Positions 38,274 to 47,022 of a stretch of DNA of 51,601 nucleotides are shown here, piece by piece. Position 1 is the stretch's first letter; every line of letters begins with the position of its first letter. The notes under the pieces are model-generated. The model was not told where the DNA came from, did not search any database, and saw only the letters and a program-made list of their open reading frames with translations. The translations under genes and the position numbers were made by a program. Source of the DNA: Clostridiales bacterium (GTDB lineage: Bacteria; Bacillota; Clostridia; Oscillospirales; Oscillospiraceae); the NCBI GenBank assembly GCA_029008095.1, contig JAQXJB010000027.1, positions 1 to 51,601 of the forward strand, read 5' to 3'.

Positions 38274-40454
38274 ATGAAAAAATTTATTATTGTTATCACG
38301 ATCCTTGTGGCGCTCTATATCGGATGTGACTACGCCTATTACCGGCTGGGCTGGTACATCGACCTGCATCCCAATCAGGCCGTTTCCACCTTTATGAGGA
38401 CCCAAGGCGACAAAATCTATCAGCTCTCTGATTCCGGATACGAAACCTTTGCTATCAAGGGCGTGAACCTTGGCTCCGGTGAACCGGGCGAGTGGTCCAC
38501 GGATTTTGCCATCGATAAGGAAACCTATCTGCGCTGGTTTGCCGAAATGCAGGAGATGGGCGCCAACACGGTGCGTATCTACACCATTCAGTCCGATGAT
38601 TTCTACGAGGCGTTTTACGAATACAATAACGGTCGTGAGGAGCCGCTCTATCTGATACAGGGCGTCTGGGTCAACGATTATACGCAGAATTCCCACTGTG
38701 ACGCCTATGACCACGATTTTCTGGGTGTTTTTCTGGAGGATTGCCGTACGGTGGTGGATGTTATCCACGGCAACAAGAAGATATCGCCGGGTAAAATGGC
38801 CAGCGCCGGCTCCGGTACATACAAGCGGGACGTCTCCCAGTGGGTCATCGGCTATATTCTCGGCGTTGAGTGGGAGGACGTCACCGTGGCCTACACAGAC
38901 GAGAAGTATGACGGGCTGGACGGCTACACTTCTTATCAGGGCGCTTACCTCTATTCGTCTGAGGACGCCTCCCCCTTTGAGGTCATGCTTACCCAGGTGG
39001 GCGACAAGATCATCGAATACGAATCCCAGCGCTATAAGCAGCAGAGGCTTATCGCCTTTTCAAACTGGCCCACCACGGATCCCTTTACCTATCCGGAGGA
39101 TGTGACCACGTTCTTCATGAAGTGCGCCAGCGTGGATGTGGAGCACATCAAAAGCACTGAGGACTTTCTGGCGGGACAGTTCGCCTCCTACCACGTTTAC
39201 CCCTACTATCCGGATTATCTCAGCTATGTGGACAGTTGGCTCGATCTCGGCATCAATAATGCTTACGACTACTATCTCGGTGAAGGTAAATACAACACCT
39301 ACCGCGCCTATCTCAGTATGCTGACCTCACACCACACCATGCCGGTCGTGATATCCGAATTCGGAGTTTCCACCGGGCGCGGTATGGCTCAGCGGGATCA
39401 GAACACCGGACGCAATCAGGGCAACACGTCCGAGCGGGATCAGGGGCAGGCGCTGGTCGACTGCTATAACGACATCATGCAGGCCGGCTGCGCCGGTGGA
39501 TGTGTATTTTCCTGGCAGGACGAATGGTTCAAGCGCACCTGGAACACCATGTACGCCGTGGATTTGAAGCGAACGCCATATTGGTCGGACTACCAGACCA
39601 ACGAGCAATATTTCGGTCTGCTGTCCTTCGACCCAGGCAAGGAGACCTCCGTCTGCTATGTGGACGGGGATGTGTCCGAGTGGTCGGAGGCTGATCTGGT
39701 AACCGTTCAGGACGGTATGAGCGTTTCCATGAAGTACGATGAAAAGTTTGTTTATTTTCTTATAAACAAGGATGGACTGGACTTCGAGCAGGAGACCTTA
39801 TATCTGCCCATTGACACCACTCAGAAAACGGGCAGCAGCTACTGCAGCAATTATGACCTTTTCTTTGACCGGGCTGCGGACTTTCTGCTTGTGCTGGATG
39901 GCAAAAGCAACAGCCGCCTTCAGGTACAGGAGCGCTATGAGTCCCTGCGCTCTACCTATTCCCAGAATGTGGCTAATTTCGATACCTATGAAGAAGGATA
40001 CCAGCCGGACGTGGATTCCCCGCTGTTTGTAAACATCGACATGATCCTGCAGACGGCTACGCCGCTGATCTACGGTGATACCTCCGCAGTGGCGGAGGTA
40101 TATGAAACCGGACTTCTGACCTACGGAAACGCCAACCCCGCAAGTTCTGACTTCAACTCACTTGCTGACTTCATCTGCAGCGGGGACTACATCGAGGTCA
40201 AGCTGCCCTGGCAGCTTCTGAACTTCGCCGATCCCTCCCGAATGACTATACATGACGACTATTATGACGACAATTACGGCGTGGCCTACCAGACCATTGA
40301 CCGGCTCTATGTCGGGGTCGGGACGGCGGACACCCGGAGCAGGCTGCATCTGGAGAGCTTCGACCTGGAGGGCTGGGGAAATGATGTGACCTACCATGAG
40401 CGGCTGAAAAGCTCCTACTATATACTGAAGGAATTCTGGAATACATCCTATTGA
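38274..40454 (+). CDS. Membrane-anchored TIM-barrel glycosidase with C-terminal carbohydrate-binding-like domain
   Basis: 726 residues. A signal-anchor (about 3-20) is followed by a clan-A-like barrel (about 60-440) with FAIKGVNLGSGEPG, GANTVRIYTI, LGVEWEDV (Glu199, possible acid/base) and VISEFGVS (Glu362, possible nucleophile). A beta-sandwich follows (about 455-726), beginning YVDGDVSEWSEADL, a pattern of DOMON/CBM9-like domains. Synthase-dependent polysaccharide operons often include such a hydrolase (BcsZ, PgaB C-terminus, PelA) to trim or release the chain, and that role is inferred here. The linkage cut is unknown. Confidence 0.7.
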   Translation: MKKFIIVITILVALYIGCDYAYYRLGWYIDLHPNQAVSTFMRTQGDKIYQLSDSGYETFAIKGVNLGSGEPGEWSTDFAIDKETYLRWFAEMQEMGANTVRIYTIQSDDFYEAFYEYNNGREEPLYLIQGVWVNDYTQNSHCDAYDHDFLGVFLEDCRTVVDVIHGNKKISPGKMASAGSGTYKRDVSQWVIGYILGVEWEDVTVAYTDEKYDGLDGYTSYQGAYLYSSEDASPFEVMLTQVGDKIIEYESQRYKQQRLIAFSNWPTTDPFTYPEDVTTFFMKCASVDVEHIKSTEDFLAGQFASYHVYPYYPDYLSYVDSWLDLGINNAYDYYLGEGKYNTYRAYLSMLTSHHTMPVVISEFGVSTGRGMAQRDQNTGRNQGNTSERDQGQALVDCYNDIMQAGCAGGCVFSWQDEWFKRTWNTMYAVDLKRTPYWSDYQTNEQYFGLLSFDPGKETSVCYVDGDVSEWSEADLVTVQDGMSVSMKYDEKFVYFLINKDGLDFEQETLYLPIDTTQKTGSSYCSNYDLFFDRAADFLLVLDGKSNSRLQVQERYESLRSTYSQNVANFDTYEEGYQPDVDSPLFVNIDMILQTATPLIYGDTSAVAEVYETGLLTYGNANPASSDFNSLADFICSGDYIEVKLPWQLLNFADPSRMTIHDDYYDDNYGVAYQTIDRLYVGVGTADTRSRLHLESFDLEGWGNDVTYHERLKSSYYILKEFWNTSY

Positions 40455-40471
40455 AAAGGAGATGAGCAGGC

Positions 40472-41584
40472 GTGGATGTTGAGACCCTTATTTATGCCTA
40501 TCTGGCCATCTGCACAAGCATGATCGTTTTCAACTGCGCCTGCGTCTTTGTGTTTCGCATGCGAAACGCAAAGCTGCAAAAACGCAGTTCCATTTTGGAA
40601 GAACATATCACGGAGCAGATACAGCGCATCAAGGATGGAAAGCCTGCGGCGGAGAGCCACAAAGAGTTTCTTAAGAAAAAGCTCCTGCGTATCAACCACC
40701 TGATGGCCTTCGATGAAACCCTTGACCGGCTGCTGAACCGGGAGCCGGAGGCTGTGTGGACATATCTGCAGGAGATCGGCTCTGTGTTTACCTATCTTGT
40801 AATTAAGGGCAAGTACAACAGTACTATGAAGATCACATACTTCGCTTATGTGGTCAAAAAGTATCGTATAATTGAGGGAAATCCCATTCATCCCATTGTC
40901 AATGTCATGATGAGTCTGCTTCATGATCCCGGTATCTACTGCCGGGAAAGCGCACTTCAGGCTATCTACAGTTCCGGGGACTGTGGCTGCGTCCTGCAGG
41001 CGCTGCTGGAGTTGGACCGGAGTACCCGGTTTCACCATGCCAAACTGCTGACCGACGGACTTTTGTCCTTCAGTGGTGATCACGAGCAGCTTGCGAACAC
41101 CCTATGGAATGCGTTTGACCAGTTTTCCACCATGATGAAGGTGGTTATCCTGGACTATATCCGCTTCAGCGGCAAGGATATGTGCGCACAGCTGCTGCAG
41201 TTGCTGGCGGACAGCCGGCAGGATGATGAAATCCGTTTTTCCTGCATTCGCTATTTTGGGAAACACCCCTATGATCCTGCATTCCCTCTGCTGATCTCGT
41301 TCGCCGGCAATCCTCAGGATCACCGCTGGGAATACGCGGCTATTGCGGCCACTTCGCTGGCGGCGTATCCCTGCCAGCGCAGCATCGATGTGCTGAAAAA
41401 GGATCTCAGCAATGCCAACTGGTACATCCGGTTCAACGCAGCCAAGAGTCTGGAGAGCTTCCATATGGGCTATCTGGAGCTGATTGATGTTATGGACGGC
41501 AATGACCGCTATGCCAGGGAGATCCTGCAGTACAGGATGGATCTGGATAAAGCCCGGGCTGAACAGAAGGAGGTGCTGGTATGA
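40472..41584 (+). CDS. HEAT-repeat membrane-anchored protein
   Basis: 370 residues. One N-terminal membrane helix (about 5-28) is followed by a helical solenoid of HEAT/PBS-like repeats. The best are NVMMSLLHDPGIYCRESALQ, IRFSCIRYFGKHPYDPAFPL and WYIRFNAAKSLESFHM. It is probably a scaffold at the inner membrane for the glycosyltransferase that follows, with which it overlaps by four bases. The start is GTG at 40472 behind AAAAGGAGAT. No enzymatic motif was seen. Confidence 0.75.
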   Translation: MDVETLIYAYLAICTSMIVFNCACVFVFRMRNAKLQKRSSILEEHITEQIQRIKDGKPAAESHKEFLKKKLLRINHLMAFDETLDRLLNREPEAVWTYLQEIGSVFTYLVIKGKYNSTMKITYFAYVVKKYRIIEGNPIHPIVNVMMSLLHDPGIYCRESALQAIYSSGDCGCVLQALLELDRSTRFHHAKLLTDGLLSFSGDHEQLANTLWNAFDQFSTMMKVVILDYIRFSGKDMCAQLLQLLADSRQDDEIRFSCIRYFGKHPYDPAFPLLISFAGNPQDHRWEYAAIAATSLAAYPCQRSIDVLKKDLSNANWYIRFNAAKSLESFHMGYLELIDVMDGNDRYAREILQYRMDLDKARAEQKEVLV

Positions 41585-42996
41585 CAGACGGACTTATAGA
41601 CGCCGTTAAGGTATTTTTCGACGGCGTTGGTATTTTCTTTATTATTTATCTGATCGGCTATTCCACATTTTTGTTTCTGTCGGTCGTAGTGGGAGCCTCA
41701 ACACTCTACCACAACAAGCAGCAGATCATGCTGAAAAACATCCTGCAGCAAAATTACTATGTGCCGGTCAGCATCGTTGTTCCGGCCTACAACGAAGAGA
41801 TGACAGTGGTGGAGACTGTCCGTTCCCTGCTGGCTCTTGATTACAACGTGTATGAGATCATCGTAGTGGACGATGGCTCCAGAGACGATACATCACAGGT
41901 GCTGATCGACGCCTTTCATATGCGCCGCATCCGGCAGCCCGTCCGGCGGCAGGTGGAGTGCCAGCCGGAGGAATTCATATATGCTGCCCTGGATCAGAAG
42001 GTGCCGCTCACTCTGGTTAGGAAGAGAAACGGCGGCAAAGCGGACGCGCTGAACATGGGGATCAACGTTTCCCAGTATCCCTACTTTATCTGCATGGACG
42101 CCGACTCCGTGCTGCAGTATGACTCCCTGCGGGAGATCGTCCGTCCTGTTCTTGAGAATGACGACGTGGTTGCCGTGGGCGGCAGTATCCGCCCATGCAA
42201 CAACGTGGAGCTGGAGAACGGCAGAGTGAAGAAATACCGGCTCCCAAAAAATATTCTGGCATGCATGCAGGTTCTGGAGTATGACCGCTCTTTCCTGTCC
42301 GCCCGTATCCTGTTTGACAAGTTCAACGGCTCGCTGATAATATCCGGCGCCTTTGGCCTTTTCAAGAAAGAAACGGTCATCGCCTGCGGAGGATACGAAC
42401 GCAGTACTATGGGCGAAGACATGGAACTGGTGGTAAAGCTGCATGAGTACTGCGTGTCCAATGGCTTGCCGTATCGGATCCGCTATGCGACCGGCGCTAT
42501 CTGCTGGACTCAGGTGCCGGAGCGCCTGAAGGATCTGCGAACCCAGCGCAGGCGGTGGCATCTGGGCTTGTTCCAGAGCATGAGCAGGCACAGAAGCATG
42601 TTCGGCAACCTGCGGTACGGCGCGGTCAGCCTGATTTCTTACCTGTACTTTCTGCTGTATGAGCTGCTTTCTCCGTTTATCGAGCTTTTTGGCATTCTGA
42701 CGGTCTTTCTGGCTTTTTGGTTAGATTTGATCAACGTACCCTTTATGATTCTGTTTTACGTCATCTACGCGGTATTTGGCTCTGTTCTGAGCCTTACAGC
42801 CTTCTTCTCCCGTATCCATACCATAGACTTGAAGGTCTCCTTTTCCGATGGCGTTAAGGCAGTGCTGCTGTGCCTGTTTGAAGTTACCTGTCTTCGCTTC
42901 GTTTTGGCGTTTGAGCGGACTACCGCTTTTATCGGATACCGGAAGAAACGAATGAACTGGGGCAGGATAGAGCGCAAAAAAATACAGGTAAAATAG
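41581..42996 (+). CDS. Processive family 2 glycosyltransferase (polysaccharide synthase)
   Basis: 471 residues. One N-terminal helix (about 15-38), a GT2 catalytic domain (about 58-330) and about four C-terminal helices (about 345-445). Catalytic residues are visible: VVDDGSRDDT (Asp97), DAD at 173-175, GED ending at Asp280 and the product-binding QRRRW at 322-326, all typical of processive synthases such as IcaA/PgaC, HasA and BcsA. There is no PilZ domain, so c-di-GMP control must come from elsewhere, most simply the riboswitch upstream. The polymer is not identifiable from sequence, but the deacetylase downstream suggests an N-acetylated sugar. Confidence 0.9.
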   Translation: MTDGLIDAVKVFFDGVGIFFIIYLIGYSTFLFLSVVVGASTLYHNKQQIMLKNILQQNYYVPVSIVVPAYNEEMTVVETVRSLLALDYNVYEIIVVDDGSRDDTSQVLIDAFHMRRIRQPVRRQVECQPEEFIYAALDQKVPLTLVRKRNGGKADALNMGINVSQYPYFICMDADSVLQYDSLREIVRPVLENDDVVAVGGSIRPCNNVELENGRVKKYRLPKNILACMQVLEYDRSFLSARILFDKFNGSLIISGAFGLFKKETVIACGGYERSTMGEDMELVVKLHEYCVSNGLPYRIRYATGAICWTQVPERLKDLRTQRRRWHLGLFQSMSRHRSMFGNLRYGAVSLISYLYFLLYELLSPFIELFGILTVFLAFWLDLINVPFMILFYVIYAVFGSVLSLTAFFSRIHTIDLKVSFSDGVKAVLLCLFEVTCLRFVLAFERTTAFIGYRKKRMNWGRIERKKIQVK

Positions 42997-43117
42997 TGCG
43001 AAAAATCACACTATTTTATTTAAAAGCCCAACGCCTCGCCCTACGGGCAACCGGCGATGATGGCAAAATCCTCCATACGGGGGAGATTTTTAATAACTAT
43101 TTGTGCGGTACTACCGC
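42997..43117 (+). repeat. Structured intergenic element, copy B
   Basis: Four stems in the order seen in copy A (11012-11143): AAATAGTG/CACTATTT with an A-rich loop, its left arm including the stop codon of the upstream gene; GCCC/GGGC inside CGCC/GGCG; an AAAATC-type stem with GATTTT; and GCGGT/ACCGC. Shared sequence includes GAAAAATCACACTAT, GATGATGGC and TTTGTGC. Arms of stems 2 and 4 differ between copies yet still pair. It fills the gap between the glycosyltransferase and the next small gene in the sense orientation. Confidence 0.75.
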
Positions 43118-43150
43118 ATGGAGGATTCGTATAAAGGAGCAAATATTGTG

Positions 43151-43330
43151 ATGGCAGAAATGTTTCGGAGCTTTGCCGCCAACATTGATACCCAGCGGAA
43201 CACGTTCCGCTCCGTTATCGCCAATATGGATGCCGAGTTGGAGCGGTATATGCTCGAATACAAGGCAGCGCAGACGGTGCTTCGCGAAGGAGCGACTGGT
43301 GATCCTTCGCAGAAACCGTGGAGATTGTAA
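43151..43330 (+). CDS. Small uncharacterised protein
   Basis: 59 residues, mostly one predicted amphipathic helix (MAEMFRSFAANIDTQRNTFR... to about residue 42), no membrane segment, no family recognised. AAAGGAG at 43133-43139 supports either GTG 43148 or ATG 43151, which differ by one residue. It stops one base before the deacetylase start, as expected for an operon member. It may be a small partner of the synthase. Confidence 0.55.
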   Translation: MAEMFRSFAANIDTQRNTFRSVIANMDAELERYMLEYKAAQTVLREGATGDPSQKPWRL

Positions 43331-45013
43331 ATGAAGCGCAGGAATAGAATCAGTGCTATCCTCCCCGGGCTCATCGTTTTCCTTTTGCTGACAGGCTGCG
43401 GCAGAGAGCTCCCGTCCCCGGCGGGCGTGCGCGTAGAATTCAGCGCAGACCACACGGCGCAGATCGCTTGGGACGAGGTGGATGGAGCGGACGGTTACCG
43501 CGTATTCAAACGCGAGGGGTCGTCCGCGGACTATCAGTATATCTGCGACGTGGTGCAGAATCACTGCACGGACAGTGATTTGGTTCACGGAAAAACCTAT
43601 TCATATAAGGTAAAAACGTTTAAGGACGGCCGTCTTTCCGACGGAACAGAGTCATCGCCCGCTGCCTTTATGGGCATTCCTGCCATCATAGGCATACGGA
43701 CGACGGATGAGGCGCGCCTTGCGGTGATCTGGGAGGATACCGCTGCCGAAACGTACCGCCTGTACGGTGAGACCGGTGAAGGAATATGGGAGCTGGCTGT
43801 GGAAACGAGCGGCACGGAGACGGAATTTACGGACGCGCCGGCTTATGCGCGCTTCTGCGTCTCCGCCGTGTACCAGACAGTTACGGGAGAATATGAAACT
43901 CCCCGTTCCGGCTATGTGCCGCTGCTGGGCTCCAGCAGCATTACGTCCGTCACACAGATGGATCGATATACTGCAGTGGTGCAATATGACGCGGTCAATG
44001 CCGCCGGACAGTACCGTATCTACCGCAGTGAAAATGAAACCGGTACGTATGCTCTGGCCGGCACCAGTTACGAAGCAGTGTATTATGACGAGATAGAGGA
44101 CGGGAAAGCATACTTCTACAAGGTACAGCCGGTCACAGATATCGTAGAGGGGCCGGTCTCCGCGGCAGTGCGGCTTGGCACAAATGCTAAGTCGGTTTAC
44201 GGCGTGGCCGTTTTCATGTATCATGAATTCGTGACTCAGGAGGATTTGAATGCAGGCGTCGCCTTTGATGAATACGCCGTCTGGGCTGATGAGTTTGAGC
44301 AGGATCTGCGCTATCTGAAGGACAACGGCTACACCACCATCACCTCAGCTCAACTGGACGACTTTCTGAATGGCCGGGGGACGCTGCCGGATAAGGCGGT
44401 CATGCTGACCATAGACGATGGAAAGCTGGGCGTCTATAAGCACGCTTACCCGCTGCTGCGAAAGTATGGCATGACGGCGGTTCTGGCGGTAATCGGAGAA
44501 CGGATAGATCACGCGGACGCCAATCCCCAGTCCAGAGCATCGGAAGCGGCCCCATACTGTACTTGGGATGAGATACGGGAGATGTCCGATTCCGGCGTCA
44601 TTGAAATCGTAAGTCACAGCTATATGCGCCACCGGTACCGAAACAACGGGCACACAGGCGCCGACATTGCGGATGGCCAGTCTGAGGAAGCCTTCTATCA
44701 GACTGCGTTCAATGACTTTGAGCGCATGGACAGGAAGCTCAATGAGGTCATAGGGAAAGGCACTGTGACCTTCAGCTATCCCTACTCCGTACACAGCGAA
44801 GCATCGAACAGAGCTTGGATGAACTGCGGATATGATATACTGCTCTGCGGCGACAGCAATGCCGTTCGGCATTCCCAGCTTAATTATTACATTCAGGATG
44901 CGGGTGTAAATTACTACTCTGCCCGGACGCGCAGGCTTGTGCGCTTGACAGGAACTGCTTTGCAGTTGTATCTTGAGAATGCGTTATCTAACGATGATTG
45001 GCCTTTGGATTAG
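43331..45013 (+). CDS. Polysaccharide deacetylase lipoprotein with fibronectin type III-like repeats
   Basis: 560 residues. A lipoprotein signal with lipobox LLTGC (Cys22) gives membrane attachment outside the cell. Residues about 30-285 form three fibronectin III-like beta domains (for example VRVEFSADHTAQIAWDEV and GYRVFKREGSSADYQYI). The CE4 domain (about 295-550) has VFMYHEF, the metal Asp pair TIDDG (362-363) and HSYMRH, with His429 and His434 spaced as in IcaB/PgaB, enzymes that deacetylate poly-N-acetylglucosamine. A late SYPYS motif fits. It probably deacetylates the polymer made by the GT2 upstream (inference). Confidence 0.85.
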   Translation: MKRRNRISAILPGLIVFLLLTGCGRELPSPAGVRVEFSADHTAQIAWDEVDGADGYRVFKREGSSADYQYICDVVQNHCTDSDLVHGKTYSYKVKTFKDGRLSDGTESSPAAFMGIPAIIGIRTTDEARLAVIWEDTAAETYRLYGETGEGIWELAVETSGTETEFTDAPAYARFCVSAVYQTVTGEYETPRSGYVPLLGSSSITSVTQMDRYTAVVQYDAVNAAGQYRIYRSENETGTYALAGTSYEAVYYDEIEDGKAYFYKVQPVTDIVEGPVSAAVRLGTNAKSVYGVAVFMYHEFVTQEDLNAGVAFDEYAVWADEFEQDLRYLKDNGYTTITSAQLDDFLNGRGTLPDKAVMLTIDDGKLGVYKHAYPLLRKYGMTAVLAVIGERIDHADANPQSRASEAAPYCTWDEIREMSDSGVIEIVSHSYMRHRYRNNGHTGADIADGQSEEAFYQTAFNDFERMDRKLNEVIGKGTVTFSYPYSVHSEASNRAWMNCGYDILLCGDSNAVRHSQLNYYIQDAGVNYYSARTRRLVRLTGTALQLYLENALSNDDWPLD

Positions 45014-45045
45014 AAAATTATAGTTCGAAGATGGTGAGGAGCGAA

Positions 45046-46986
45046 ATGAAGAGAAAAAAAGTTACATTTCTGGCCGCCTCAATATGCGCAGCGCTGCTCT
45101 TGTGTTCCTTCATCTGCCCGGCGGCCGGCGCCGCTTGGGTCTTATCCACCCAGGAGGCCACGGGAGGAACTGACAGCGTCTATGTCGCGGGAAACCCTGA
45201 TTGGTATCCCATCGAATATTACAACCGTGATACGAAACAATACGAGGGCATCCTGCCCGAGATCCTGAACCGGATCGGAGGGCATACGGGTCTAACCTTC
45301 ACATATGTTCTGGCCGGCGGGAAGGATCAGCGGCTTCGCCTTGCCAAAAACGGCCAGGTGGAGTTGGTGTCCGGCTATGCGTTGGACGCGGAGGAATTGC
45401 AGGATTACAGCATGACCGCCAGCCGGGTCGTCCTTACCATACCTCAGGACGGGCAGGAGGTTGAGGTCTGCTTCGCGTTTACGGATATCGCCGGAGACGC
45501 GCTGGTAGATACCGTTGAGAACGCCCTGCTCGAGCTTTCCGACCGCGAGACAGCCGGTATAGCTGTCCGCTTTGTCATGGAAAACGTAAGGAGACCGTAT
45601 CCCCGCTGGCTTCTGCCCGCGGTATTGGGAGCTCTGGCGCTGCTGGCAGCGGCCGTCGCAATTTTGGCTGTGCAGCGGCACAAATATAAAAAAGCAGCTG
45701 CGCATGATAACCAGTATGATCTGATGACCGGAATTGGCAACAAAGCGTATTTTGCTGAACAGTTTGAGAAATATATCCCTGACCAGTACAGAGGCATTTA
45801 CTCTGTGCTGTATATCGGCTTCGATATCATGCAGGTCAATCAGTATTACGGCGAAATGGATGCGGAGGAGCAGCTTCGCTTCGCAGCACACGAATTAACG
45901 AAAACGCTCAAGTCTGACAGCGAAATCGTGGCAAGGGTCAGCGGAGGCGGATTTGCCGTTGCCAGACCCAGCAGCAGCGAACAGGAGTCCGAAAAGTGGA
46001 CGGCGGAGCTGCTGGCGCGCTTAAATCAATATGGCGATAAATACGGCAAGGACTATCATCCGGATTTTCGCGCCGGCATATATATGATGCAGCCCACGGA
46101 CCGTGACTGCGAAACCGTTCTGTACAACGCCCAGCGCGGCTATCAGCAGGCCGTCAACAGCAACAAGGATTACGTGTTCTCTAATTCGAAGCTGCTTGCC
46201 CATGAAAACGAAAAGCTTCAGCTTAAAAAGCGGACGATCGAGGGCATTCAGAACCGTGAGTTCAAGCTCTTTCTTCAGTTTATCGTCAGCGCGGTGGATG
46301 GAACGATCATAGGTGCGGAGGCTCTTTCACGCTGGGATCATCCGCAGAAGGGACTGCTATATCCCGGCAGCTACGTTGAATTGATGGAATCTGCGGGAAC
46401 CATCGGCGAATTGGACTTCTATATTTTTGAGGAAGCATGCAAGCTACTGGAGCATTGGAGCAAGCAGGATCGTAAGCTCAGTATTTCCTGCAATTTTACA
46501 CGACTCACGATTGAACAAGAGAACTTTGTTTCCAAGCTGCAGGAAATTGCCGGTCAATATTCCTTCCCGCATGACCGCCTTGTCCTGGAAATCACCGAGG
46601 ACACAATAGAGAAAAACAAGAGCGCAGCCTTTGAGAACATATCCAGTTGCAAGGCTCTCGGCTTCCGCATTGCGCTGGATGACGCGGGCAGCGGCTATAC
46701 CTCCTTCTCGGATCTGCGTGATTATCCCATTGACGTTGTTAAAATCGACCGGTCTATCCTGAACTCGGCAATCAATCAGCGGGGTATCGCCCTTCTTAAC
46801 GGTATGATCGCGCTGGTGCACAGTTTACAGATGGTCGTTCTCTGCGAGGGCGTGGAAACTCAGCAGCAGGCGGATCTGCTGCGTAATCTGGGCTGTGATT
46901 ACATGCAGGGGTATTGTTTTTACCGTGTGCTGCCAAAGGAAGAGGTGGATCGTTTCCTTGACATGAACAAAAAAAAGCTGACATAA
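45046..46986 (+). CDS. EAL-domain c-di-GMP phosphodiesterase with solute-binding sensor and inactive GGDEF
   Basis: 646 residues. A signal segment (about 5-30) is followed by an outside solute-binding-protein-like domain (about 40-185, shorter than a full SBP_bac_3), a membrane helix (about 190-210) and a GGDEF-fold domain (about 225-370) whose motif reads SGGGF (from 299), so it cannot make c-di-GMP. The EAL domain (about 385-640) has Glu425 in AEALSRW, SCNFTR, LEITE, ALDDAGSGY, VVKIDRS, CEGVET and QGYCF, so the metal and catalytic residues are complete. The ATG at 45046 follows GAGGAG. It lies 32 bp after the deacetylase and probably ends the operon, lowering the signal that the leader reads. 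Confidence 0.88.
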   Translation: MKRKKVTFLAASICAALLLCSFICPAAGAAWVLSTQEATGGTDSVYVAGNPDWYPIEYYNRDTKQYEGILPEILNRIGGHTGLTFTYVLAGGKDQRLRLAKNGQVELVSGYALDAEELQDYSMTASRVVLTIPQDGQEVEVCFAFTDIAGDALVDTVENALLELSDRETAGIAVRFVMENVRRPYPRWLLPAVLGALALLAAAVAILAVQRHKYKKAAAHDNQYDLMTGIGNKAYFAEQFEKYIPDQYRGIYSVLYIGFDIMQVNQYYGEMDAEEQLRFAAHELTKTLKSDSEIVARVSGGGFAVARPSSSEQESEKWTAELLARLNQYGDKYGKDYHPDFRAGIYMMQPTDRDCETVLYNAQRGYQQAVNSNKDYVFSNSKLLAHENEKLQLKKRTIEGIQNREFKLFLQFIVSAVDGTIIGAEALSRWDHPQKGLLYPGSYVELMESAGTIGELDFYIFEEACKLLEHWSKQDRKLSISCNFTRLTIEQENFVSKLQEIAGQYSFPHDRLVLEITEDTIEKNKSAAFENISSCKALGFRIALDDAGSGYTSFSDLRDYPIDVVKIDRSILNSAINQRGIALLNGMIALVHSLQMVVLCEGVETQQQADLLRNLGCDYMQGYCFYRVLPKEEVDRFLDMNKKKLT

Positions 46987-47022
46987 TGTCCCTAAAAAGA
47001 TTATAATCAAGGGGGAGAATCC

